The notes under the pieces were generated by a model. The model had not been told where the DNA came from. It saw nothing but the letters and a program-made list of their open reading frames with translations, and did not search any database. Below, in pieces: positions 12,901 to 24,901 of a DNA stretch of 64,000 nt. The position numbers and the translations under genes were made by a program. Within the stretch, counting starts at the first letter, position 1; every line of letters begins with the position of its first letter. This DNA comes from Misgurnus anguillicaudatus. Taxonomy: Eukaryota > Chordata > Actinopteri > Cypriniformes > Cobitidae. The stretch is from positions 5,634,001 through 5,698,000 of the forward strand of contig NC_073356.2 in assembly GCF_027580225.2 (NCBI RefSeq). Reading direction: 5' to 3'.

Positions 12901-13959
12901 ATTCACTTAATCCCATGGCCATGCAGAAATGCAGCTTTGTTGGCAGAATCCATTAAGGATTGGATTTTAAAAAAAGTGACAATTGGGGGAAAAAAGACAG
13001 ATGCACTTAACGGGTTTTGCATCTCAACCCTTAAAATCATTAATGGAGAAATACAAAAATGTTAATCACTTAAAAAAAAAGTGCCGTTTTGGGCTGTAGA
13101 ACTTTTACCTCCTGGTTTGCTGCTCAAAGGTATCATGTTATCAAAGGATGGTGTTTCTTGGGGGAAAGGCTCAGCAGCAGGGGGTATTTTGGCACAGGGT
13201 GGCGCCTCATCTGACTGCATACGGGACTTTTTTTGGGAAGCTGCAGGATTTATTTTCGCATTACATGACAAAGTAGCCACATCCAGCTGTCCGGCTTCAT
13301 TTGGATAGAGAACCTTCAGAGTATAACGGCCATGCTAAAAAACAAAAGTAAGTTCTGTATTGAAAATAAAAACTATTTAAAAACAAGCATAGTGCAAGAC
13401 ATTATTCTGACCATCAGATAAGAAAATAAGTTTTGGTTTGGATTTAGTGTTTCAAGCTGAAATGTTCTTGCAACTTTAAGAGATACCTCCAAGGTGACGT
13501 GGCAACCTTTATAGTTGACAAGCAGGACATTGTAGTCTTGGCCTTGTGTTAGAGAATATCCACAGTACTCTGGGGCTTCGAGCACAGAGTCAAGTACCGC
13601 ATGTCCTACAAATATTAATTAAAAATCTTGAATATCTTCATGATTAAACATTGAAATAAATCAAATACACTTTAGAAATCACACTCACCCAAAATCTTTA
13701 CCAGACTTGGTGAACCAGAGGGCAAAATCACTCTCATAGAGTCATCAAGACAGTCAACAGTTGGCTTAAATTTCATTACATCCGAAGTACCTTGAGGGCT
13801 GTCCTCGAACTGTAGATGTTCACCTTCACTATCAGAATAATAATCTTCCATGCTCGCAAAATAATCTGAATCAGAGACATGCTTTGAACTCTGTAAAAAT
13901 CCCAATTCAAAGCAGAATAAAAACAGAATTACAAATGCGTTTGCTTGCGGTGCAGCCAT
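9911..13959 (-). CDS. Zona pellucida egg-coat glycoprotein, trefoil-containing (ZP1/ZP2/ZP4 type)
   Basis: A secreted structural protein of the fish egg envelope, 521 residues over 11 coding exons. I chose the ATG at 13959 because it opens directly on a hydrophobic signal peptide (residues about 1-23, MAAPQANAFVILFLFCF); an in-frame ATG 14 codons upstream would place polar residues first. Residues 24-60 are acidic. An extra four-cysteine ZP-N domain spans about 65-156 and begins VDCLDDSMRVILP. A Pro-rich linker is followed by a trefoil (P) domain, about 206-245 (RVMCNSSAISSDQC, then GCCFDG). The ZP module runs from about 248: ECTADMNFVF, FKFSVTECGTRSF, then ISRDNPIR. ZP-C is in exons 7-10, ending CAETCFDGK. 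The last exon adds only Ser-Pro. No membrane segment, propeptide or furin site follows the last cysteine. RHRRR lies inside ZP-C and is not placed like the usual cleavage site. The subfamily is uncertain among ZP1, ZP2 and ZP4. Confidence 0.93.
9911..13959 (-). other. Exon map of the ZP gene
   Basis: Coding exons in transcription order (plus-strand coordinates): 13689-13959, 13487-13605, 13109-13334, 12601-12723, 11514-11686, 11331-11428, 11030-11184, 10746-10923, 10156-10294, 10002-10076, 9911-9919. All introns are GT-AG on the minus strand and the phases are consistent throughout, 1566 coding bases including the stop. Exon 4 is exactly the trefoil domain. Intron 4 (11687-12600) holds repeat fragments, and the long spurious minus frame there is exon 4 plus intron. 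Confidence 0.9.
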
Positions 13960-14047
13960 GTGTGCATCTACACCTGAACGGAACTGGAACTGGAATTGCA
14001 ATGGAAGGAACCAGCAGTCCTTAAATTAGTGGATACATCATTCACAA

Positions 14048-14053
14048 CACCTG
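14048..14053. promoter_or_regulatory. Candidate oocyte E-box upstream of the ZP gene
   Basis: CACCTG about 90 bp upstream of the ZP start codon, with an AT-rich TATA-like stretch (TTAAAT on the plus strand) at 14021-14026 between it and the gene. Vertebrate zona genes are known targets of the oocyte factor FIGLA through E-boxes. The match itself is only six bases, so this is suggestive. Confidence 0.3.
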
Positions 14054-14205
14054 TCTTCCAATGGTTTGTGCGTAATTGAGTTTCAATATTTAATTAGGCC
14101 ACGTGGAATATTTATTAGGTCATGTGACGGTACTTGCGCCCTGCTTGAAGACGCCAGCCCCTTTTTGTTAATGAATGGAAATTAGGTCAAATTGGCGTGG
14201 CCAAT

Positions 14206-14302
14206 GCTGCGTCCGAAATCGCCTACTTCCATACTATATAGTATGCAAGAAGCACTACTTTGCCTACTATATAGTATGGAAGTATGCGGTTTCGGCCGCA
14301 GC
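14206..14302. repeat. 97-bp fold-back repeat
   Basis: GCTGCGTCCGAAATCGCC at the left is mirrored by GGTTTCGGCCGCAGC at the right. Inside, TACTTCCATACTATATAGTA mirrors TACTATATAGTATGGAAGTA. It resembles the short hAT-like palindromes of fish genomes. Confidence 0.7.
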
Positions 14303-14347
14303 GCGGGTCGCCTGTACTGTGGGTGGCGCTAATGAAGTCAATGGACC

Positions 14348-15055
14348 GTGTTGCCAGACGTATGTACGATCAATAATGGGAAAAATCCCATAATGTACGA
14401 TAATTTCCACATTTTTGAGAAACTTCAAAGGGTCATTGCAATAGTATGGCTTCTATAATCAGTGATCTATCTGTGGATCCCACATCTACCGTTATATTTG
14501 TGAGGATAACGTGAATTACGCATGTCTTTATTGCTTGGTTTTGGTTAGAAGGGATACAGCTACGGCCTAAATCTCGCGAGATGTTTGGTTTTGGGTTAAT
14601 TTTGGATTAGGATAAAACAGCGCTCATCAGGGAGATTTCGGCTCCAAACTCTGATGTTAAAAACTTATGGAACTTTTCATACAAGCTTTATCAAACAAAA
14701 TTATTAAGGAACTCCAATTCAAGATTGTACTTGAGCAATTTTTTTAAAATGGGGGCCACCAAAAAAAAATCTTCTTTATGTTCATTTTGTAATATAGAAG
14801 ATGAATTACACTTGTTTTTTCATTGACCATATTCATTGTTAAAAAAAGGGAGATTTCGGCGTTCCTGTAGCCCTTCTAGCCACAACTCTTCTCACGTCTT
14901 CTCGACCAATCATCGTGGAGAATAACTCTCTCTCTCTCTCTATAATGGCTGTGTTTCGCACATTTGAATTACTATAATTGTACGATAATTTTCTTAAAAA
15001 TACCATAATTGTGAGCTTCTGGTACGATCCTTGGATATTTACGATCTGGCAACAC
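14348..15055. mobile_element. TIR-bounded element between the ZP gene and ints8
   Basis: GTGTTGCCAGA at the left is exactly inverted at the right (TCTGGCAACAC). It encloses the LINE relic at 14641-14850. It is flanked by two copies of an imperfect 34-bp direct repeat (14303-14336 and 15061-15094). Confidence 0.5.
14641..14850 (+). pseudogene. LINE ORF2 C-terminal relic
   Basis: In the frame that begins at 14641, the translation contains YKLYQTKLLRNSN, then SSLCSFCNIEDELHLFFH, a Cys-x2-Cys ... His pattern typical of the region after the reverse transcriptase of L1/Tx1-like elements. A TGA stop follows the histidine and no reverse transcriptase lies upstream, so this is a short dead fragment. 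Confidence 0.55.
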
Positions 15056-15851
15056 TGGCAGTGCGTCGCCTGTTCTTTGGGTGGCGCTATTGAAACGGAA
15101 GGAGGGAAGAGGCGCTGTTGTTTTTCTCCGTTGAAGAAGCCGATCAATGGCTTCGTAACAGCACATAACTTATACTGACGCTCTTTGTTAGGAGCATTAC
15201 AGCATTTGCTTTAAAATAAACTGTTTCTGATTTCTGTCGTATTATAAACCTGGAAGTCCCAAAACAGGTCAGTGTATAATGTATTTATAACTTTTAATAG
15301 GACAATGCTAATCAAAGACTATCAATGAACTGACCATCCGAACAGACGCGTACATAATTGCGTTTTATGAATAAAGCAAATCAAACATAATATTGGCACC
15401 AATGTTATGATCGGTTGATAAAACGACATTGCCTGCCTGTTTGCATGCAATTGCTTAGACATGGTGCAGCAATACATGAGGGGAATATGTTTAAAACTTC
15501 ATGAGGTGATGTACCCTTCATGCCATTAACTCTGTGGCATTGACTTAACAACATGATGTACTTCACAAAACAGGATACTTTACACCTGATCTATAGGCAA
15601 ACGGGTCATTTAGGCTATTATGCAGAAGTATGTCAATACATTGTAGTAGAAAAAATACGCAGAATAATCTTTAAGTTTGCAGCTCATTAGATTCTGAACA
15701 TGTATTACTACATGCATCACACAGTTAAATAACACAGTAAAATGTTTACATAGATGGGCCACAAGTCCAGCATACATACATGAACAGTTATCTGGGCTGC
15801 TGCGCATCGGCTGTTTTCAGAGCCTTATTTTCTGTTTTTGGACAGGTGAGA

Positions 15852-18800
15852 ATGAGTGCCGAGGCTGCAGACCGGGTTGCAGTGAGCGGCAGTCGACCCT
15901 GCACACCACCACAGACCTCCTGGTTTGAGTTTCTGCTTGATCCATCATTACTGGAGCAGCACTTACAGGGGCCTCATCCAGGTATCCGATAGCTTCACAT
16001 TTATTCTCAGAAAGTCAAGTCAAATGTATTCATAAAATGCCTTTTAAAATGGTGCATTGTTTCAAAGCAGCTTTACATAAAAGACGAAGAAAAGAAACAA
16101 CAGAACATGGGAAAATATTTATATGCAGTGTATAGAATAGGAAACATTGTGTTTTTATGCAATTTTACTCATAAATAGATTATAATCTAATTTTCTTTCA
16201 AACATTTAGTCAATTAACATGACAAATAACAGGCATCATACTAGACACGCCTTTCCATCTGACAATAAAATGGCCCTTAAAAGGAGAAAAACATTTATAA
16301 GAGCAGAAATTTGGCACCACATAAGGAATCTGCATTAATACCATGAACAGCAGTGTAAAAGCATAGAGCAATGATATCATCATCCTTAGATGCACCGCAA
16401 ACCTACAAATTTAAAACAGTGATGTATATAAGATTGTAGCCGGACCATTACAATAAATGCTAAATTTATAGGGCAGATCTGGGCTGATAATTAAAACGTT
16501 TTACCATTGTAAGGGTGAGCAATAAAGCAGTAAAGACTTTCTATTTATAATGGTGATTTTCTGAAATCTTACACTGTATTGTGTTTTTTCAGATCCATCT
16601 CCTGTTCAGCTGATTATTCAGTTTCTTGAGCAAGCCTCTAAACCATCTGTGAATGAACAGAACCAGGTCCAGCCACCGGTAGACAACCGTAGGAACCGTA
16701 CACTCAAACTCTTGGCCCTCAAAGTGGCAGCTCACCTAAAATGGGACTTGAACATTCTAGAGAAAGGGTGTGTAAAGGTTAATGTGATTCGCTGCATATC
16801 CACACTTCTTAGTTAGAAGATTTGATCTAAGTAATCAATTAGCTATGATAATTAATTATTATTATTTCATATAAAGAATCACTACTTGCATTGCTCATAC
16901 TAAGGCTTGCAGAATTGAGAACTCAAGCCAGCCTAGAAAATAGATTATTATTGAGATGTAGGAGTGGCCTTTTTTGACTTGGGTAAGTAAACACCCAACT
17001 AGTGAACTGACAAGCCTCACTTTGATTTCTTTCCGAGAGCCTAACACTGCTGAATATAATTAATCCTCAAGCGAAGATCTGAGTATTTGCTCTATTATGT
17101 GCAGCATTACAGCCAGTTGCAGTACAACAGATTGTGTATACAATTGTAATAATTGTTTATGTCTTTCTGCTTAAATGTGTGTTTGCAGTCTGACCATCCC
17201 TGTACTAAACATGTTACTTAATGAGCTACTGTGTGCTAGCCGTGTTCCTCCTGGAGTTAAACATGTGGATCTGGATCTACAAGGCCTGCCGCCCACCACA
17301 GCAATGGCTGTTCTCATCTACAACAGATGGTCAGTGTGACGCTTAATTTTATGTGGTCACTAATGAATTGGCTTTATAATTACAAATTAACAAATTACTC
17401 AGTAAAATGAAATGATAAACTTAAAAATATATATTATTTTAGTGATGTTAAACATTACATAATGTATTAGTGTATAGTTTTGGACTTAACTATAATTTCT
17501 CTGTGTATTTTTATGTTAATTGTTATAACATGTAAACCCTTTGTCTGAACTAGGTTTAATTTTGATTAAATTCTAATCATTATGTATTTATAGTCTGTGT
17601 AAAGTGATATTAAATATGTGTTCTGAGTTTGTCATACCAGAGAAAAATGGGTTATTAACCACCCAGCCAAATATGAATGATAACAAACCGCCAACTAAAT
17701 AAAATAAATAGTCAAAATCTAGGAAAAATAAGCAGCATTCTCAACCCTTGGGGGCTGGGCATGTCTGCTTTCAGTGCTAAAGCCACACGTAGACACAGCT
17801 ACAACCTGAATGGATGGTCGCAATTATGGAAGGGGCGTGGCCAAGTTCGGTGGCTTCAGTGCGTCATTGAGCGACCGTTTTAACCCCACCTAAATAACCA
17901 TGAACACAGAAATGTAGAAAAAAATGGTGTAACTTCACAATCCAGTAATACATAGTTTACACGGGGTTCCCACAGGTCATTGAAATCCTTGAAAGTTTGT
18001 AGATCTGGGGGGGATTCAAGGCCCTGGGAAGTTTTTGAAAATATACATACATAGATACAGGTCATTGAAAGTTCTTGAATCTATTTTATGCAAGACAATT
18101 TCTGGAATAAATCCATATTATTCCCTGTGTAGTGTAGGATATATCATAAAATTTCTAGACTTTTAAGCACACGTGCTAAACTGTTTACTTTAAATGCTTG
18201 TATCTTCTGTATGCGAATGTTGATTATTACCAAAATGCTTTTTTGCATAATTGTGTTTGACGTCTCTGGTTACATATGTAACTGTTGTTCCCTCAGAAGG
18301 GAATGAGACGCTGCGTCTCCCTTGCCATACTTCCTGTTTGTTGTTATATCAGGCCTGCTCATGAAGTTTCTGATCTTTGGGCTTGTATTTAAATAATCGT
18401 TTGTTTCTAACATATATATGCAATTGTAAACTATTTCGTTTAGCAAATGATCAAATGGAAGAGAATTACTTTTACAGTTTCGAAAGTGCGGCATCAATAC
18501 TGCCAGTTGTTAGTTGTTAGTGAACATAAAGTACTGAACTAAAACTTTTTTTAACTTTCAATGCCTTCTTGTCTTAAAAGGGCTATTCGAACCATTGTGT
18601 TAAGCAGTTTTCCTGACAAACAGACTAAACCTGGACCACATCAGCTAAACATGTAAGAATTTTTTTTTTGCCGTCACAAAACATGCATAATTGGACAGTG
18701 TGTTTTAGTGATGTTTTTTGTGTGTCTTATAGGATGAACCTGGTCCAGCAGGAAAAGGAACTCACAGACAACATACTGAGTGTGGTATGACTGGTATCTG

Positions 18801-19350
18801 TTTGTAAAATAATTTACCCTTAAACAGAGGTGGAAAGTAACGAATTACATTTACTCACGTTACTGTAATTGAGTAGTTTTTTTGTGTATTTTTACTTTTT
18901 TGAGTAGTTTTTAAAATCTGTACTTTTACTTTTACTTAAGTATGTTTTATTTAAAGTATTGTACTTTGCTACATTTTAAATCATATCCGTTACTGAGTAA
19001 AAAAATATTTTAAAAAGCAAGGTGATAAAGACGCGCAACGGATGTAAATGGGCGGGGCCCTGGGGAACGCGCAAAAAGAACCATGGAGACGGACGAGACA
19101 GGCGCGCGCTAATGCAGACCCGCCTCAGTTCAAATCTTATGAAAGAAACCCCTGGTCATATTTAAGTGGCCACTTTCCACTGACGCAAAGCGAGTGTTTC
19201 ATTTCTATGAAAGGTAGGATTCATGCTCTTAAGTACGAAATTGCACAACGCGTTTTTAATACCATGCGCATTATCTTCGGAGGTATAGCAGCTTCGTGTC
19301 AATTCAAACACAACTTCAAAACGTCATCTAGAATGCTCAGGTCATTAGAC

Positions 19351-19391
<41 letters not shown>

Positions 19392-22300
19392 ATAAAGGTC
19401 ATCAGGTCCCAGGTCAGGGAAGTAAGTAGATAATAAACGTGTCAAATGTATATAGACATGGCACTCATCTCATTATATGCTCATTTAAACTATATATATA
19501 GTTTAATAAAATAATGTATGTTACCAGCAATACATCAATTACAACCTTACTATAGTGATTGTATTTACTAGCTGCTGACCACCTTCAAAAGTGCATAACT
19601 CACCTGTAAAAATCATTAAACAATTCCATAAATGTTTCTTACTTTAAAAAAGCTTTTTATTTTATTAACTTTTTGTTATTGCACTTTAATTGTAAAGATG
19701 TTCCTACAATTAAAAATAACTAGTTTGAGATGTATATTCCCTTGTCGTTTTTGAACTATACTAGAATCCTCCACCTCTCCCCGCTGTAAAAAAAGTAACT
19801 TTTACTCTGAGTAAAGTTAAAATGACTTACTTTTTACTTTTACTTGAGTAGATTTACTTTTACTTAAGTAAAATATTATTAAAGTAACTTTACTTTTACT
19901 TGAGTACAATATTTTAGTACTTTTTCCACCTCTGCCCTTAAAGGTGCCATGGAATGTAAAAGTGTATTTATGTAGGCATAGATGAATAATAAGAGTCCTG
20001 TACATGGTAATGATGACCTATTGTAAATCTCAAACACTATTGTTTCCTCTTTCTTATGTAAAAGACCACTAACAGACCAATCTCAACATAACACCAACTG
20101 TGACGTTACACAACATTAACGTTAACGTTTGTAAATTCTTAGGGCTCTATCTTACACCCGGCGCAATGCATCGCAATGCGCGACGCAAGTGTCTTTCGCT
20201 AGTTTCCACCCTAATTTTCACGTTTAGCGCCACGTTGTTTAAATAGCAAATGCATTTGCGCCCCCTTTTGCGCCCATGGGCGTTCTGGTCTGAGAACGAG
20301 GTGTGTTCAGGCGCATTGTTGGCACGTTGCTATTTTGAGGCAACTAAAATAGACTACGCCATTGACCAACAAATCCTGCTCTAAAGTCTAAAGTCAATGG
20401 CGCAATGTGTTTTATGTTATTTAAAGAGCGCATTAGTAATATGCGCTAAACGGGAGGACAACGCGGGTTTGTTTATCACAAAGTACATGAATGCGCAGCA
20501 GCACAAACATGCTTTTAAATATGAAAGATTAAAGGATTGAATGTAAAAGATTATTATTGAGTCTCTTAGACATAAATGAGGACTAATTATGAGACGTTAG
20601 AAGGCGCAAAGAGCTGCTTCACCTGCAGCCTGGTAAGTAAATAAATGCTTTGCTTTTGCTTTTAAAGGGGATGAGAGATGAGACTCTCATTGGTTTATTG
20701 CACGTTATGCCCAAAACACACCCATTACTCATTAGGAGAATATGAACAACGCTTTTCAACGGTGCGCTCCGCGCACAAACCATTTTTCCCGTCGTTAAAT
20801 TAGCAAAAGTGGCATCGGACACGCCTGTTTAGACTGTGCGCTTTAGACAATGTGCTTAGATCATTAAAATAGGGCCCAAGGTCTGTTTGCACACACACAG
20901 AGCTACTGAAATGAGCTGCTCCGAGAAACAGCCAATCAAAGCAGAGCTCAACATTATTATTCATGACCATTTCAAATAAGGTAATAATAGACTATTTGAT
21001 TCTGGAGACAAATCCTAGGGTTGTAAATGGACGTGGAAAACTGGATCATTTGGCTACTTTAAGTTTTTACAAACCTGTATGTATTGTTTTTGTTCTGCTA
21101 AACACGAAGGAAGATATTTTGAAGAATGTTTGTAACGAAGCAGATCTGGGAAACTTCAATAGAAAAATAAAAAACTATAGACGTAAATGGTTCCCCACAT
21201 CTGTTTGCTCATAAACCTTCTTTAATATTAGCTTGGTGTTTACCTGTAAATTAACGCTTTGTTTCTTAGCTCAGAGAACAAGCAGCAGACTCTATCATGG
21301 TGTTAGAAAGAGCTTTGAACATCAAAAAAGATTTCTACATCCACACGCTTCGAACCCTGGACCTGCTGGCAGCTGATCCGAGTTCGGCCAACGGAGAGAC
21401 AGAGTCGTCGACTGCAGGGTTGAGGATTAGCACCGATGACCTGCAGTGTCAGGTGTGTCACATGACCTATAGAGAGAATAACACATTTTTAACTAGTTAA
21501 CTCTGCTTTAGCTTTAGTCTTTAGACTGCTGCTTTTGTATGTTACAAGAAAACGCGTCTATATTGTAAACTATGTCTGTGTCAGGTGCATTTTGATTTAG
21601 CAGGCATTTACTTTCAACAAGGCTGTTCGGATCATTCAGCATATGAGAAAGCCAGAGAGCACTTCAGAAAAACTCGAGAATTACTTGCAAAGGTGAGACA
21701 TTTTCCACATAAAGAATCAGTACTCTCATTATGCAGTCATGGTGCCGTGTAAACCAATAAAATAGATGCTTTTATATTAAAAATAATACTTGTTTGCTGA
21801 TTAGTCCCTTATCAACCAATAAAAATAAAGACATACTATCTTAACTAATCTGAGAGAGCTTCAAACATCACATTATACAGGCATATCATAAAAAAGGAGT
21901 AAGCACCTTTGTTTTATCTATAAATCGAAATGATTTAGAGACGGTTTCAGCAGTAACAACATAAACACGCGGCTTTCGTGGTCATCACGTAACTTCCGGA
22001 AAACTCTGCAAAGAATAAATAACAATAAAGTCCTTTTAAAGTAGTTTATTTATATAACAAGCTAAATAAACAACACGTAGATTACGGTACATTGGAACCC
22101 AAAACATTTTCATTATTTTCGACGAGGTATTTGTTTAAGAGTTCAGTTTCAGCAACTAGTCAGACCATTGCACGTGCACCCGATGAAACAGTCTATAGAG
22201 GGTATGCACCAGAGATGTATAGTAACGAAGTAGAACTACTTCACTACTGTACTTAAGTACTAAAAGACAGTATCTGTACTCTACTGAAGTATTATTTTTT

Positions 22301-24865
22301 TCTCCTACTTCCACTTTTACTTCAGTACATATTTTCGATGAGTTTAATACTTTTACTTCGATATATTTGTTATGTGCTGCATAGTTACTCGTTACACTCA
22401 AATGTAACGAATCTTTCCAAACCCACATTATCACTGCCGGAGCGGTGAAACACACACACATGGTGGTCTAAACCAATCAGAGATAGTGAAGGGCGGACCC
22501 CTCCCTCCCTCTCACTCCCAAATATGAGCCGGGGTTGTGGACAAATATGAAGCAAAGAGAGAACCAAAGTGCGCGAGAAAGGGCGAGTGTGCGCGAAAGA
22601 AGGAAACCTAAATTCATTGAAACACCTTGTACCTTTACTGTACCTATTACCATTATATCGACTAATATTTTATTAATTCTGAATTCTCTATCGCCATATC
22701 AGTTAAATTAATCTAAATTATCTGAACAGTCCTGTCTTTGTACTCCTGCTACAGCCAAAGGAATTGTGAGTGTCCTTTAGCTTAAAGGGATACTTCACCG
22801 ATTTAGCATTCAGCTTTGTATCTGTAGAAACCCGGCAGTATTACTGAATGACCATGTTTCCCTCCATCATTTCCCCCTGAGAGGAGAGATATCTGCATTT
22901 TGGTTCTGCAAAAAAGTCCTCCGATGATGCAAAAATCGTCATATTACATCATCGGAGGACTTTTTTGCAGAACCAAAATGCAGATATCTCTCCTCTCAGG
23001 GGGAAATGAGGGAGGGAAACATGGTCATTCAGTAATACTGCCGGGTTTCTACAGATACAAAGCTGAATGCTAAATCGGTGAAGTATCCCTTTAAACATTT
23101 GAAATAATATAAACAATATTATATTCAAACTTTTGACTGTTTTCTTTAATAACTACATTACACAATACTTGTACTTTTACTTTCAGTACTTGAGTAGTAT
23201 ATTTTTAAAAAAACTACTTGCAATACTTAAGTACAAAACATGTTTAATACTTTAGTACTTCCACTTAAGTGCTGTGCTTAAAGAGCACTTCAACTTCTAC
23301 TTAAGTCACTTTTTTGATAGAGCACTTGTACTTTTACTCAAGTCTGGGTCCCTAGTACTTTATACATCTCTGGTATGCACATGACGTCACCGTCGGCAAG
23401 AGGGACTGCGGTTATGCCCACTGACAGAGCGGCAGCATTTGAGTACAGCGTGACATCGATCCATGCATTGTATATGATCAAATAAAACAGGTAATTGGGT
23501 GAACCATAACAGGTTTCTTGTGTTTGTCAGTTGGATCGTCTGTCTCTCTGTCATTTGGATGAGCAGCGGTTGGCAGGTTACTGGAGCGCCTGCAGGACTC
23601 TGATCGGAACCTCAGACCCCAGCGAGGCTCAGCTCAGCCCATATGGCCAGATCAGCTCTTTCATGAGGAATGAAAACTATGAGGTCAGCGGAAAATCTTT
23701 ACCCTCTATGGCATGACTTTTTATTTTTTGGGGAAACAAATATTTCACCTCACTTTTTGGGAGCTTGCGGGTCACTGATAAAATATCCATCATACAATTT
23801 ATCCCCCCACCACCCCTGTCTTAGAATTGATTTTGTTGCCTCGGGGCAACATTGTGCTACAATGGTACAAAAACAACAAGGTTTTTTATATGCAGGGTTC
23901 CCACGGGTCCTTGAAATCCTTGATAGTTTGTGAATCTGGGGGAAAAAATTCAAGGCCCTGGGAAGTTTTTAAAAATATACATACATAGATACAGGTCATT
24001 GAAAGTGCTTGATTCTATTTTATGCAAGAAGTTTTCTGGAAAAAAATCCATATTATTCCCTGTGTAGTGTAGGATAATATCATACAAATTCTAGACTTTT
24101 AAGCACACGTGCTAAACTGTTCGCTTTAAATGCTTATATCTTCTGTATGCTAATGTTGATACATACCAAAATGCTTTGTGGTATGTGCTTGACACATGAA
24201 AACGTCTCGGGTTACATATGTAACTGTTGTTCCCTGAGAAGGGAATAAGACGTTGCGTCTCTCTTTTGCCATACTTCCTGAGTCCCTGTAACGCCGTCTT
24301 TGACAATATTTCAGATAGCTATATACTTCCTGGCCCCCGCGTCACCCTGTCTTTGTCGTTAAGCTTCACCATTGGTTGAATTTGATATACACATTCAGAC
24401 ACACTTACCCTTGGAGGCGTCCCCAAAGTGTCACCGCAGTGACGCAGCGCGAGTTCCCTCGAAAGGGAACTGTAACACGAAAAAGGTAACACGATATAAC
24501 CTTGCTCTCACTTGAAATGTGTCCCCACATTTAGTCTCTGAATTTGAGGGTATTGGACCTGGAAAGTCCTTGAAAGGTCCTTGAATTTGACTTTAATCAA
24601 GGTGTTGGAACCCTGTATATGATAAATATATGCATTATATGCATATTATAAGCAATATATGCATTAGGGAAAAAACATCAATCACAAATGATTCCAGCCA
24701 AACATGCCCACTTCTAATTGTAACTAACACTGCATGGGTAAATGTTTTCCACATTTTCATATAAACATATAAACCAACAAAAGTGTGCGTGTGTGCGTGT
24801 CTTTGTGTGTGCGTGTCTTTGTGTGTGCGTGTCTTTGTGTGTGCGTGTCTTTGTGCGTGCGTGCT

Positions 24866-24901
<36 letters not shown>

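Noticed and set aside
19048..19395. 115-codon frame in ints8 intron 5
   Set aside because: Lies entirely inside a hAT element and ends in a GA microsatellite; at most a decayed BED-finger leader.
24783..24860. CRISPR-like regular repeats
   Set aside because: Units of 16-18 bp without spacers in a eukaryotic intron: a minisatellite.
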